Assembly (NCBI GenBank): GCA_914767715.1
Contig: OU612065.1
Location: 29,018,001-29,082,000, forward strand
Direction: 5' to 3'
Length of the DNA stretch: 64,000 bases
Origin: Membranipora membranacea
Taxonomy: Eukaryota; Bryozoa; Gymnolaemata; Cheilostomatida; Membraniporidae
Shown: positions 14,601 through 25,959 of the stretch, piece by piece
Numbering within the stretch: the stretch's first letter is position 1
Layout of the letters: the number at the start of each line of letters is the position of its first letter
Program-made: the position numbers and the translations under genes
The notes under the pieces: model-generated
The model's database searches: none
What the model saw: only the letters and a program-made list of their open reading frames with translations
Told to the model about the DNA's origin: nothing

Positions 14601-15087
14601 TGTAGGCACAAGAATCGTCACATCTTTGAAATACGCTCTGAAGCCTGTGGCCTTGAAGAGAGTTGCGGAAGCTTCATTGAAAAGACTCTACAAAAAAAAA
14701 TTAAACTGAACGGCTCACTCTAGATGCATTTCCAGATCTACAGTGACTCAAAGGTAAATGGATGATAGAGGGAAAACAACAAAAACACAAACGTTTTTTG
14801 ATTATTAATAAAAGAGTAAAATGATCCCCTCAGAAAACTAAAGACTAAATAGCAGTCTAACTTTCAATCTAATTTAACTCATATCTACGGTGCAATTCAG
14901 ACTTTACCTTTATTTTATCTAGCAGTGTTGGATCATAAGGAATTGTATCAGAGATCGCTACCAGAAGTCCGGTATACCTGTTATTTACTAGTTTGATATT
15001 AGCTTGTGACTGCGATGATACTAGATTATTTCCACTGAGAGCTAAAACCGTCAGAGCCAGACCCAAGAGTGGGACGATACGAGCCAT
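5650..15087 (-). CDS. CLCA: Calcium-activated chloride channel regulator (CLCA family)
   Basis: Fourteen coding exons join in frame to 955 aa: 15087-14908, 14687-14550, 14043-13890, 12328-12042, 11500-11365, 11014-10908, 10203-9970, 9634-9448, 9238-9129, 8743-8534, 8127-7953, 7397-7107, 6668-6441 and 6080-5650. The N-terminus is a hydrophobic signal peptide. Residues 163-175 carry the family metalloprotease motif HEWGHLRWGLFDE (HExxH). A von Willebrand A domain follows, with MIDAS DISGS at 329-333 and ITDG at 429-432. Then come a beta-rich region and an FN3-like segment (WTAVGDDLDMG). A C-terminal membrane segment lies at about 909-934, with a 21-residue basic tail. Known of the family: secreted or membrane-anchored proteins that self-cleave and modulate TMEM16-type chloride channels. 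Length and domain order match full-length CLCAs, and catalytic and MIDAS residues are intact, so it appears functional. The start is the only ATG preceding the signal peptide. Confidence 0.95.
9714..9790. repeat. Short inverted repeat (AGCCTG...CAGGCT family) in CLCA intron
   Basis: A left end like agcttgggcatgctgt and a right end like gacagcctgcacatgctagg flank a GT/CA-rich centre with ggtgggtaggg and accaaccaccc arms. It lies in the CLCA intron between the exons ending at 9970 and starting at 9634. Better-preserved relatives lie at 26375-26445, 30419-30502 and 34299-34377, with half an element at about 20995-21058. Confidence 0.65.
10401..10622. repeat. Dispersed repeat of about 225 bp, copy 1
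   Basis: This stretch, in the CLCA intron between 10908 and 10203, matches 34478-34700 in the same orientation. Shared blocks include tttatgacaaaacagagg, ctagaggtgaggc, gagtgtgcagcaag, cccattggc and agccaataggcc. It has no obvious terminal repeats, coding capacity or tRNA boxes, so the element class is unknown. Confidence 0.8.
11597..11885 (-). mobile_element. 5'-truncated non-LTR retrotransposon 3' end with (CCAA)n tail
   Basis: Read on minus, 11883-11757 encodes a fragment with LPSGRYRSLKYRTAWGKDSF. This resembles the C-terminal segment of LINE ORF2 proteins, which often read LPSGRYRS. It is followed by a stop, an AT-rich 3' UTR and a short CCAA repeat (TTGG on plus, about 11602-11622), a typical microsatellite tail of LINEs. 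It sits in a CLCA intron and does not interrupt an exon. It is a dead fragment. Confidence 0.6.
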
Positions 15088-16036
15088 GTTAAATCCTAAG
15101 ACAGGCTTCGGTCAAACACTTTCTCAACGCTTGGTTATCAGCGACCAAGTAATTCAGAGGATCAATTGACCTGTTATTTTATCTCTATGTTCTTATATAA
15201 TATCATGATTGAAATTGTCAGTCAAGTATTTATAGTCGTATGGTGTTGCTGTTATCTTGCATTTAGAACTGCGATTCCTAGCCTTATCTGTAAGCTATGT
15301 ATCAGCCTGATGATGACTCACTTATGAACTTTTACTGTTCAGGCTAATAAACAAATGGTACTAACAGATTGAAACATCCTTTCCTAATATATATAATTTT
15401 TCGATATGGAAAAACCTATTCTTTTGTATTATTGCATTGTGACCAACAATTGTCACAAACTGTAACATGATACAATGATTTATGTCCCATGTCGAGAGAG
15501 AGGATAACTACTAACCAAGTTCATTTCATTATGAAATGTCTTAGGACGAAAATATGTTTCATACCTGTAAGAGGTGAAATTTCCAAGAGAGGAGAATTGC
15601 CATTTTGCAGACATGATTTTTTTTAAACTCCCATCTACAGTCACCACAATCTAGATAATCTAGCTAACATCAATTGCTCCTCTCGGGTACATTTTATAAA
15701 ATTCTACTCTATTTGATAATAAATGTGGATCACATGCAAGCCATAACTCACTCCGTAACAATCATGTACAGGTTAACCAATATACAGTAATTGGTGGATG
15801 GTGCTTGAGTAATATACAAGCAATATCCACTATCCATGCAAAAAGCAGAAAGTTTGAGATACGACAGTCAAACATCAATCATTTTCAGTTGACTGAAATG
15901 CATTGTCTCTATCGCCAACAAATGCCTTTATCTATGACTATTGTGATTCTTTTACCTCCTTGCTTATACTGAGGCGCATAGGCATATCCAAGAACTAGTC
16001 TATTAGGTGAGACATTTGGGTTGTAACCTGTGTAAC
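15088..16036. other. Intergenic region between CLCA and the RING gene
   Basis: It holds the CLCA upstream region and the 3' flank of the RING gene. I see no further exon. Several short AT-rich runs are present but no clear repeat. Confidence 0.5.
15191..15200 (-). promoter_or_regulatory. Candidate TATA box of the CLCA gene
   Basis: On minus the sequence reads ttatataaga, about 105 bp upstream of the CLCA ATG. That leaves room for a short single-exon 5' UTR. The call rests on the motif and its spacing only. Confidence 0.4.
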
Positions 16037-19000
16037 TCACTGAAGGTCAAATACACAGAAATATGGTGAGTTGTTTTCAGTGATGGCCAGCTTTTGATAA
16101 AAGACAGCGATAGAACAGTATCTCCGAGCCTCTGTTGTGTGTTTAGGAAGTTGATCGGATGATAAGGTATTCACCACAGATCCAGTTTCTATAAAAGATA
16201 AATTCGATTAACTGAGGTATTCCATTGTTACCCGTTGTCCTTTGCTTTGCAAACAGAAATCTAAATTAAATTCTCTCAGTGTGATTAGTCCAAATACAAT
16301 GGATGATCTACAATTTTATTTTCATCTTTAACATTTATTTTGTCAGTGTAGTGCTGTTGAAATTTGGAAATAAGTTTTCAGCCCCACTACCGATCAAGCA
16401 TATAGTGTATGATGTGTCATGCAGCAGTTAATAGACAGTTTTCTGAGCTCTAATTTAACCCTCTATTTGGAGTTGTCTTCTCTCCGGTAAGGGACTTTTA
16501 ACCCACACAGCATAGGGAAAAGGAGCTGAAATTGGCTTATGTTGAAAACCGCATATAATAGGTTAAAAATCTGTCTTGATCCAGCATCGGCATCATCGTA
16601 AACTCCTAGAGACATTGTTTGGGAAATATTCAGTATTCGGAGCTCAGAAAACAATCAACAGAAAAGGGAGTAGATGATTACAAACCTGGATCAAGGATGT
16701 GGATTTTCTGTGTGGTTGTGTAGACATAAATCAATCGACTGCGACCCAATGAATCACCACATATGGCAAGTCCTCCACTCACTGCATTGCATCTCCAAAT
16801 TGAGCTTATTGATTTCTTCTCAGTAATTCCATATTTGAAGGTGACACCTTTGCTACCATCTAGGACCAAGAGTGATCCACTCTGATCAAAGCACAGAGAG
16901 CTTACTTGTTTTACACCAATGAGACTGATCTTTTTTCTCACACCTGAGAACAAATTGTAAACTGCAAGTCTGTTCTCGCCAATAGAGACTACGAGCCACT
17001 TGTTTGAGACACTCATCACCGAAAGGACTGAGTTACTGTGAATCTTGAAAAGTGAAACCTTTTCAATATTTTCTCCAGATTGAGCGATTCTGTACACAGA
17101 GCCATCACCCAGCAAAACATAAATGTATTGTCTATGTTGCGCAACACGAATGACAGCTTGACCAGGAAAGGCTACCTCAGATCTCCAACCGAGAAGTACT
17201 TTGTCATCAGAACCAAATAAAAGCTCCCCGATTTCATTGTAACCTAAAGAGTGACAGGCCTTCATGTGGATCAAACTCAATCTTGTTTTGCAGTTGATTC
17301 TGTTGCAGCAAGGTATAACACTGCCTGTGTCTAGCGATTGCTGTTGTCCAGTTACCATCTCAATATCCCCTACAATTTCTGTAATAAGAACAGTATGACA
17401 CATTAGTTGAGCCCTCAGACCACATTATACAGCAACGGATCAAGCGTTTAGGACGATTGACAATTAGAAAAAATGACTTTTTTTGCAGGTTGAACACTAC
17501 AGAGACCAAAGCTAGTTCTGCAGTAGTTATGCAATATTTTGACACAGACAAAACTCATAGCACTTCAGGGTAAAAATTATGTGTGATGTTAGATAATTTT
17601 CCCCCCCTTTCTCATCTTTGTTTATCTTTGAGGTTTCAAGGCCTAGTGCTGTACCAGCGCAATAAGTAATTTTAATATTATGATCATTCTGATACCTAGT
17701 TAATGCTCTATCCTGATCAACCGCCATTATCTGACAGGACAAATCGGCCGATCAGATGCCACAATATTTTTAGACTGAATAAACTCAGAATTATGGATGA
17801 ACTGTCCCTTAATCGAGGTATCAGATTATTTCCCCCTCTGAAAATTAGATATATGAATATGGAAATCCTTGATTATTTCAACACTTACCAAGCAGTTCAT
17901 AATTTTCTGAATACATGGAATTAGAGTGGTTAAGATAGCAAATCAAGGTCAAGGTCGGATTAGAGTTTATTAGAGTTATGAAGAGTGAAGACATACCACA
18001 GCTAGTCAGAAGTCTCATTTCGGAGCAGTTGTATTTGGTGGAAGTATCCAGATTTATTTGGGCTTTCAGTTCATTGTACATTTTAACCTTCTGTCTAGCA
18101 ACATTGGTGATGTGGTGTGCTCTGAGAAAACTCATTATGGACTGCTGTGTGGATTCTAGCGATTCAACTTTCTCCGTTAAAGTTTTGATATATTCTTCTA
18201 CTTCAGACATTCTATCAGCGCGATATTTAGTGATTGTTGTCTTGGCTTCACAGCCTTTAATTTGTATCTCAGTTATCTAAAAGAAAGACTCGGACTAATT
18301 TTGATATATAAATATTTGAAGATTCAAATTGCAGTTTCAGAAATTGTATCAATGAAATTTATACATTATTGAATTAAGGGCCTTTGCTATGCATTGATTA
18401 TGATTTGGTGGTAACAGGCTGTACAACAGTGTTTTCCAATCGTCTGATGGTTATAAAGAGATACAACGCATATGATGAATATTCGAGGAGCATTTACGTC
18501 AATTTTGCTAAATGAATTTTCAACACTGATTTGATATGGCCAAGGTTGGTTATATGAGTTAAGAATTAACCTCAATCTCTGAATGACATGCCATAATATT
18601 ATTAGGAAACAAAACAATCCACAATGGGAACGAAACAATTTTACTTGAACATACCAGTTTTGCAATATCTTTGTCGACTTGTGTCAGCATTGCCTCACAG
18701 TCTTCGTCAAGCTTATCAACGGTTAGCCATGTCTCCTTCTCCAGGTTACAGAGTGCTGTGATTTTATCTGATATCGTTTTCAGCTTAGTATCAAATTCTG
18801 ATTGTATGGTTGTTCGACTCAGCTTCAGGGTTCGATATTGATGGGAGCCACCTGTAAAGTGTTATTCAAATGATATTATGCAAATTCTAAAGTGTTATTG
18901 TGGCCTTTTCTCAACTTGGCCACTGCATACTCCCATAATTGTGCGTTATCACCAGAGCTGATTTTACGCATATTTCAAAGAGTTGGAAAAAATGGCCATT

Positions 19001-20230
19001 TTTCGTGCTTTCATGCAGATCAGTTCAATGTAGAGCTCCTGAAAAATGACACAATCATGACATCCAGATACACCTACTGTATTTGCATGAGCTTAGATTT
19101 GCCAGGCAGGATATGCATGCCATGTCATCACATCTTTGACATATGAGGTGAATAAACTCCCCAACGTGACGCTGACAGGCCACATTACGATAGAAGCCAG
19201 GCCGATCAGCAAACACGCTGATTTTCACTGTCTCGTGACTGACTTTGAAGAAATCTTGGTGGGTCTGTAATTGGAAGAGGCAAATAACCACGTGGATATC
19301 ATGTGATGTAATGTTGATAGACAGTCCACTGCACCAAGGAAATAAACTCTTGAATAGCTCAGGCTTGTTTATAGTCATGATACCATGTAAGCAGTGAGGA
19401 TGTGAGGAACCCAGTGTTGGGTTTTCTTCTGGAGGGTCTATACTCTTTTACCTTATGTAGCACAGAAGCGATTGAGGACGCATATCCTTGCAGAAACCAC
19501 CGAATCATTCATGGATTAAACACAGAACCTCTTGTATGAAAGAGTCCCTCCTTACCTATTGAGTTACGGCCACCCCATTACAAGTCTTGAATATCAACAG
19601 GTACACAATATCTTTATTAACATATATGACAGTGACAAACCTTCATGTGTTGTTCACAACAACTTTTGTCACAGTCAATACAGTAATCAGATGCTTTGTG
19701 ACCACATATATCACACTGAATATTCACTGCTGGCTTTAACTTCGGTTGCTCAAAGTTAGTTGCTGCAGGGATTTCTATGGTCACTTGAGGCAGCTGGTCC
19801 AAATTTCTTATCTTGATCTCCTTGCTAAAACAAAAGTGAATATATTGTATTCAAACATAAGTCAGCTGTAGAAATCAGCAGACATTTATCTGAATTAGGC
19901 AACAGAGCGCAAAACGAAAAGCGGAGGAATCAATTTCCCAGACAATACACTTTTACTGAGTTCTTTTTGGAATAATCTCATAGAGACATAAAGGTTATCA
20001 AGTAAAATTAGACAAGGTCTATAGTATAACCTGACTTATACCTACCGACATGCTCGACATTCCAATTCATCCAACTTCCAGTCATTCTGCAGACAAGCTA
20101 AACACACAATATGGTTACAAGGCAGCTGTCTAGGATCTGTCATCTCGTTTAGCTCCTGGAAGCAGTAAAGACATCTTCTGGACCCATCTTCTGATGGAGT
20201 TTCTGGTGGATCCTCAGCACTGTGCTCCAT
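16037..20230 (-). CDS. TRIM-type protein: RING, two B-boxes, coiled coil, propeller-like C-terminus
   Basis: Seven exons join in frame to 625 aa: 20230-20046, 19824-19641, 19264-19078, 18851-18655, 18276-17997, 17378-16686 and 16188-16037. The RING finger spans residues 20-61: CLYC, then PCNHIVCLAC, then CRAC. A first B-box begins at C99 (CDICGHKASDYCIDC). A second runs C153-x2-H156-x8-C165-x2-C168-x4-C173-x2-C176. Predicted coiled coil covers roughly 190-340, rich in K, E and L (LTEKVESLESTQQS). The C-terminal 280 residues have repeated short beta-strand patterns such as VYRIAQSGENIEKVSLFK, resembling the NHL or WD-like propellers of some TRIM proteins. The inferred role is an E3 ubiquitin ligase with substrate recognition by the propeller; invertebrate relatives are often linked to innate immunity. 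No vertebrate orthologue can be named with confidence; TRIM56-like is possible. All zinc ligands are present. Confidence 0.88.
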
Positions 20231-21091
20231 ACTGTTCTATATTGTAGTGATCCAAGGGCTTGCAGATTTCCAGCTATAATAATGCACAAGCCGTCGATGC
20301 CTGCTCTTACCAGAATTCACTACATCAAAGATGGAATGCAGGAAAATTAAAACACAGTGATATACGTGTGGCATGAGTTGAAAACTTCAAAAATAGAAGA
20401 TTATTATGCTTCTTGAGAAAAGCAGAAGATTAGGAATTAGAATTGGAAAAAGAGTAGATCTACTCTCTCTATTTGCAACAATGAAACCCCCTCTTTGTTT
20501 GCAATGTATGTCAGTATTGTTGATTTGCATGGGAATAATAGTAGTGCAGTGATAATTGCGAGAAGAGAATGTGCAAAAAGAATAAGATGAGTTGCCTACC
20601 AGTCAATTAGTGGGTAACTCTACACTACTGGATACAGTCTGTGATTGGTCACTGTTGGAGATCCAAGGAGAGTAACAGCTTTGGTGAGACTAAGACCATT
20701 AATATGGGGTCATCATAAAACAACTCTTTCAAAATGGTTAAAAAGAAAGCCTAAGACAGGAGTCCACCAATGAGTGATTTAGTAGTTCCCAGGAGAAAGT
20801 GTTACTCCTAGGTAGTTCATTTGAGTTGAGTCCACTGCTGGAAATCAAAACAAAGCTGTCACGTTCAAGGGAGAAGTAAAAATGTATGGATAAGACTCAC
20901 TGTAATAACATTGCTCCATCTGTAGGAGGAGACAACTCTGAATTTAAATGATAGTGATGAACAGTAGTAAGCAGTAGCAGTAGCAGCTGCCAAGGTGAGT
21001 GTTTGGGTGGGGATGGACCCCCACCTATCCACCCCTGACAGCCTGTCCAGGCTATGTGATTGCCCAACATTTTGTCTTGTTACCCTAGAAC

Positions 21092-21205
21092 AAGTATGTT
21101 CCCTCTGTGGTGGCGGAGGGATACTGCAAATGTTTGGTATCGAGGCGCCGCGCCAGATACCAAACATTTGCAATATCCCTACGCCACCGCAGAGGGAACA
21201 TACTT
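21092..21205. repeat. Long, nearly perfect inverted repeat
   Basis: The left arm starts aagtatgttccctctgtgg and continues through ggatactgcaaatgtttggtat. The right arm is the almost exact reverse complement, ending in agagggaacatactt. The centre is a gaggcgccgcgcc loop. Arms are about 50 bp with few mismatches, so DNA could extrude a cruciform and RNA would fold as a long hairpin. Open frames crossing it on both strands are products of the symmetry, not genes. Confidence 0.85.
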
Positions 21206-21416
21206 TTTCTATAGCTACCCCATTCTGCGGCCTGCGCTTGTGCAGCTCTGATGAATTTGCTGATCCCTGCAAAATTGAGTCTCGGAAATCCAATTCCATC
21301 TGATTGGCCACTTGCTAATGGTGCATCCTCTTTTCAATGTGCACGGAATTGGCTGCAAGAGTCATTAATAGTCACTGTTGAATTACAGTTTGATATTATC
21401 ATGCTACTTGAACTAA

Positions 21417-21466
21417 CCTTATCTTAGCGGCCCCACCCTTGTTGTTTTGGGGCCACTGAGATAAGG
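21417..21466. repeat. Small hairpin repeat
   Basis: ccttatcttagcggcccca and tggggccactgagataagg form the two arms, with a loop of about 12 bases. It is probably a short non-autonomous element. Confidence 0.6.
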
Positions 21467-22082
21467 CTGAATTGAATTATAATTAATATCATGCTGCTTG
21501 AAATCTAAATTTTCACTTACACTATTCCTGATTTCTTAATTACTCAAGAATAACGTCACTAACATTGAAGTTGAATGGGTCCAATTTGATTATTAAATTC
21601 CGATTTGCTGCATGAGAAACATGTATAATCCTAAACTTGAAGTGAAGTCAGTTATTGCTGCTTCACGGAGAGCTTAGAAAAATTTCAATTTTGCCTAATT
21701 GGTGTGGCTGCATCCTCGCCACTTGTCTGTAAATGAAAAGATGGTTGAGTCATGGTCAAATTTGCACAAAGGGAAAGCTTTGTTATTTGAAATGCAGCTT
21801 TTCCAAGGTATATCTACTGTGTATCTACAGTGTATCTCAATGTTAATGTTTATGTCACTAGGTTTGCCGGTCATGGCATCAAATTGTATTTCATGAATAA
21901 TCCATGGAAATAAACATCCATAAATACTCGAAACTAAAATACATTGCCACTGCATTGTATACTTTTTTTAACACTTTTATTGGCAGTCTATTCCATATGA
22001 TTCTGATATCATGGTGGGGATAGAAATGATTTGCTAACAATATTTCGGAATTTTTTTTTCAAACAATTTATCTCAACATATT

Positions 22083-22545
22083 ATGTCAATCATTGCTCGG
22101 TCCCTATATTCATTTGTTTTGTAAGATATATGGTACAGTACCAGTATTTCCCATCAACTGAATTAAGTAATTTGTGGCTAGACTAGAGATTTGTTTCAAT
22201 TGTCTAATTGTCACACAACCAGCATAAAAAATGAGAGTCACAATGGTGATATTTTCGAACACAATGGCATAATGGGCATAGTCAACCAGTCACCATGCAT
22301 AAAACAATATCTACATATCATGTCAATCATTGCTCGGTCCCTATATTCATTTGTTTTGTAAGATATATGGTACAGTACCAGTATTTCCCGTCAACTGAAT
22401 TAAGTAATTTGTGGCTAGACTAGAGATTTGTTTCAATTGTCTAATTGTCACACAACCAGCATAAAAAATGAGATTCACAATGGTGATATTTTCGAACACA
22501 ATGGCATAATGGGCATAGTCAACCAGTCACCATGCATAAAACAAT
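22083..22545. repeat. Tandem duplication, 237-bp period, two copies
   Basis: Copy 1 begins atgtcaatcattgctcgg at 22083 and copy 2 at 22320. They differ by a handful of bases; for example cccatcaac versus cccgtcaac, and gagagtcac versus gagattcac. Both copies end with caccatgcataaaacaat. The event is recent and non-coding. Confidence 0.9.
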
Positions 22546-23811
22546 GTAAGTTCACTAAGAGCCGGTCGGTCGGTAGAGGCTTCTGATTGAACTGATTGAA
22601 TTGTCCGTCTGTCAATACCCGTCCAGCTAAAATTGCTCATCCAGAATTTTTCTGCCCATCCAATCGACACAGACAAGGACGGACAGGAATGGTTGGAGAC
22701 TGTGATACTTGTTTAATTTCTCTTCGGCCCTTGAGTGGCACTTTTGCATTTGCTTCATACACCCGAATGCTACAGTTACAAAATTTAAACCTGATACATA
22801 GACGATAAATCATCGGTTTCTCGGGTTTCGGATGAAAGTCCAATTGAAGAAAACTCAAAAGGCAGGAAGAAAGGAATAGGTAACCTCGCTGTCCATGGAC
22901 TAGCTTGTCTGCAGGGATGCTTGAATTAATCAAGTGCATATTTGAGCTTTTGAATGCAAGTTTCAGGCTTATTATTGGGTTTTATTTAGACTGCCTGTTT
23001 TTCTATCTAAATAAAGGCTTATCTTGGTTGGGTCTTGGTTGGGTCTTGGTCGAATCTTGATTGAATCTTGATCAAAAGTTTTTTTTCCCTTTTACTTTTC
23101 GTGTTTTCTTGGAAGGCTGATTTTGTAAAACATTCTCATCGAATGAAAATTATGCCAATAGAGTTAAAAAACAAAAATCTTATCAGGTCGGAGTGTACCA
23201 GACACAATCAAACCGACCAATCAGTAAACCCACAATGCCGGCCATAATGATGAAAATCAAATTCAAGTCAATTCATAGTTCTTGTACCGCCAGTATCTGA
23301 ATTTTGTGGCCTCCAACAATTGAATGTCTCCGGATATCAACATAAGCAGGTCCCTTGTCCGATTGTTATGATGGATATGTTGTCGTCATACCAATTAGAG
23401 AAAATCATTGCAAAGTTTTACTATAAATTAAGATTGGTAGCGACAACAGAATCACAAGCTATCCTGATTTCAACTGTTTCACTCTACCAGATCCATCAAC
23501 AGAACTTACGGTGAGTCCGGAAGTGTTTGACATCCTTTCAAAGCGCTACTTGAAGTGAAACATTAAACCTTGACACTGACACTGCCTTTCACAGACTCTT
23601 GCTTTGCATGCCATTTATTAAGACGATCTGACTGCTTTCTCCCTGCATTGTACCATATTACAAAGTACACCGCAGTTTTCATTTCTAGTTCTGAATCATG
23701 AGCTTGTTTTTATAGTATTTTGTATTTATAGTCCTTTGGTTGATTTATTTTAAATTCATCATCTTTTTATTTTCAATACATTTTAATTTGTTCGAACTCT
23801 TTTTATTACAG

Positions 23812-24747
23812 ATGGGTATCCAGCTACAGATGTGTGTTATTGTACTTGCTTTGGTTATTTGTTCCGCAAATGGTACATCCGATGTATTGGCTGGTGAGAA
23901 CTCTACTACAATACTATGTAAACATTGGGAAAATTTTCTGGGATCATGGCAACAAACTGGAATGGTTCTTTGTTAACTTGGTTGAAACTGGTATTACCCC
24001 CCCCCCCCCACTCAGGCTTGATAGTGTATGTGTAATGACGGACTTGCACATTGTTTCTGAGATTCCGATCTCTAGTTGGCAATTCCTGGTAGTAATAAAA
24101 AAAAACCCAGAAAATGATTTCTGCCTTTCAAATACTTATCTCATTCTGCCGTTACAGTCACGCAAAAGTGGAACTGGAACGGACCAAAGATTGCTTCTGA
24201 TTTGTTAACGGGGGCTGCAGGAAGTAACTGGAAGATGACTATGAGTATGACCAGCACTTCAGCACTCAATAATGTAGCCCCAGATCAAGTCTCATGGATT
24301 CTACCCAACCGCGCCGCCCTCTACCCCGGGCACAGCTACGAGGGGTATGAGGCTAGTCCTATGGTGAGTTAAAAGATAATACAGAGAATGATTTAGAGAT
24401 TTGAGAAGTCATGTTTTATATTATTCTAGCTTTAATGCACAAGGTTATTTTTATGCACTAAGGAGAGACTTAGCCAGGTCAGATTTCCCCCTTCTCATAT
24501 TATCAGAGAAGTACTACATTATTATTATTATGCTTTTTTAATGAGGTTTTCATAAATATAAGTATGTTATTATCAATCAAGTCTCACTCATGACTCAACC
24601 TTTTAGGCAAGACATGGAAACCAAATGGTGTTTACTCTCAAAGCGAGTGACAGTTCAAAGAGAGGGATAGTAACTTTTAACGCAAGACGAGATAGACGAA
24701 ATGGAGTGAAAGGATGGTGGCTGAACTATCCCCAAAGATTGTACTAA
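23812..24747 (+). CDS. Small secreted protein, family copy A
   Basis: Three coding exons, 23812-23872, 24158-24363 and 24607-24747, give 135 aa. The ATG directly follows an AG acceptor (ttattacag), so a 5' UTR exon lies upstream, probably ending at the donor near 23513 (cttacg/gtgagt). Residues 1-21 (MGIQLQMCVIVLALVICSANG) are a signal peptide whose last codon is split by a phase-1 intron, as in copies B to D. The mature part has no cysteine and is rich in W, S, N and G. Motifs shared with the paralogues are an APDxVxWxLP segment, a PG turn (LYPGHSYEG), VTFNARR and a GW pair near the end. AATAAA lies at 24803-24808, 56 bp after the stop. I do not recognise the family. It is the most divergent copy and on the opposite strand. 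Confidence 0.8.
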
Positions 24748-24802
24748 ACCTAAGGAGTTGTCTCCCGTATCGTTCTGTAAAGGAGTGATTGTCTTTACCA
24801 TA

Positions 24803-24808
24803 AATAAA
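24803..24808 (+). terminator. Polyadenylation signal of copy A
   Basis: AATAAA stands 56 bp downstream of the copy A stop codon, in the right orientation. Confidence 0.6.
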
Positions 24809-25790
24809 AGCATTTATTCGAACAAGATTATTTCTATTCTTTTCTGTTATATATGATCGAAGAAAAACAAATATCAATTTTGTACAGCAATGGATTGAAT
24901 TGGGAAACCTGGACTCTGACATTTGCATTCATAGCAATAAAGGACAAGGGCTGTCGATACCCATGGCAAATGGCCATTCTCAAATTGAAATGAGCTAAGA
25001 TTGTAGAGCTAAAGGGACTTAAGATTAAAACAACAGATTACCTTTCGGCGCATTCGAAGAGCATAAAGAGCACAAAACTTGGGTTCTTTTCCGCTGACCT
25101 CAACAATCTGTGTAACTTTGGAGTTATCATCTCATGGCGAAAGAGAAGACAAGACTACAGGGTAATACTGTTTCATTCATGGTTACAAAATGAGCACCCT
25201 GATTCGTATAAGTTGGACAACGTTTCAATTATCAACCTGGTGAGAGATAAGATATTGGCAACTCTGAATCTCATTTTATTTTCTCATTAGCTGTATAGGT
25301 ATACTATGAGTTAAAAACACGCATATTGCAGGCTCCAATTAGCTGAAGCACCCATATTGCGTCTTCTTCGATCCATCAACACGGTCTTTGTGGGCCAAAC
25401 AGCAGTTCAATGCACGGGCTTCAAATCACAATCATGCTAGTAATGCAAACTGCATGACATTGTCAAAACAGTAGCATGTTTGACCAAGGAGTTAACTCCT
25501 TGATTTGACATTGTAGATTGTGTTATAGAAACAACATCAACATTTGGTGCCACCGGTTTTACGCCTAACTGTAAATTATATGTTAAAACATTCCGTCGCA
25601 AATCGGTTATGGTTTGATTTGCAGGAAAGATTAGTGTAGCTCTTGACGGAAAGCGAAAGCTCATGAAACTGAGAACTGAGTGATTTGGGTCTTTCCCCAC
25701 CACAAGTCTCTGCTGCTGAATGCTATGTAGCTGCCGCTTGTTGTGAAAGTTAAACCATATGTGATAGTCAAAGTGACGTAGTATGTAATA
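24809..25790. other. Non-coding region between copies A and B
   Basis: I see no supported exon. The part from about 25140 resembles 29115 onward, marking the left edge of the duplicated segment that carries copies B and C. A short symmetrical motif, caaggagttaactccttg, lies at about 25484-25501 and recurs as caaggagttactccttg at about 26683. Confidence 0.5.
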
Positions 25791-25796
25791 TTTATT
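25791..25796 (-). terminator. Polyadenylation signal of copy B
   Basis: AATAAA on minus stands about 165 bp past the copy B stop. The equivalent position downstream of copy C (29893-29898) also has it. Confidence 0.5.
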
Positions 25797-25959
25797 CTCA
25801 CTTACAAAAAGTTTAAGATTTGTAGATCTGTACTACTGGTTTATATTATGACTAGAATAAAATTTTCTATATTTAGAAACAGACTATTATGAATCTCAAT
25901 CATGGACACTCAATGAACAAATTTGACAGTCAGCCGGTATTTGAAGTATCAATGTGTGT

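Larger units (their letters stand above)
20231..23500. other. Repeat-rich intergenic region
   Basis: No convincing exon is seen between the RING gene start and the 5' UTR exon of the first secreted-protein gene. It contains a half copy of the AGCCTG/CAGGCT repeat (about 20995-21058), the long inverted repeat at 21092-21205, a small hairpin at 21417-21466 and the 237-bp tandem duplication at 22083-22545. Confidence 0.55.

Noticed and set aside
20865-21311. 148-codon and 102-codon frames on opposite strands
   Set aside because: They arise from the inverted repeat at 21092-21205 and repeat the same peptide on both strands.
23834-24208. Plus-strand 124-codon frame reading through the copy A intron
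   Set aside because: It is out of frame with the signal-peptide exon and crosses an intron with a C-run; paralogues B to D support the spliced model.
25437-25703. 88-codon minus frame as a further gene downstream of copy B
   Set aside because: The corresponding duplicated region downstream of copy C does not keep the frame, so it is probably flank.
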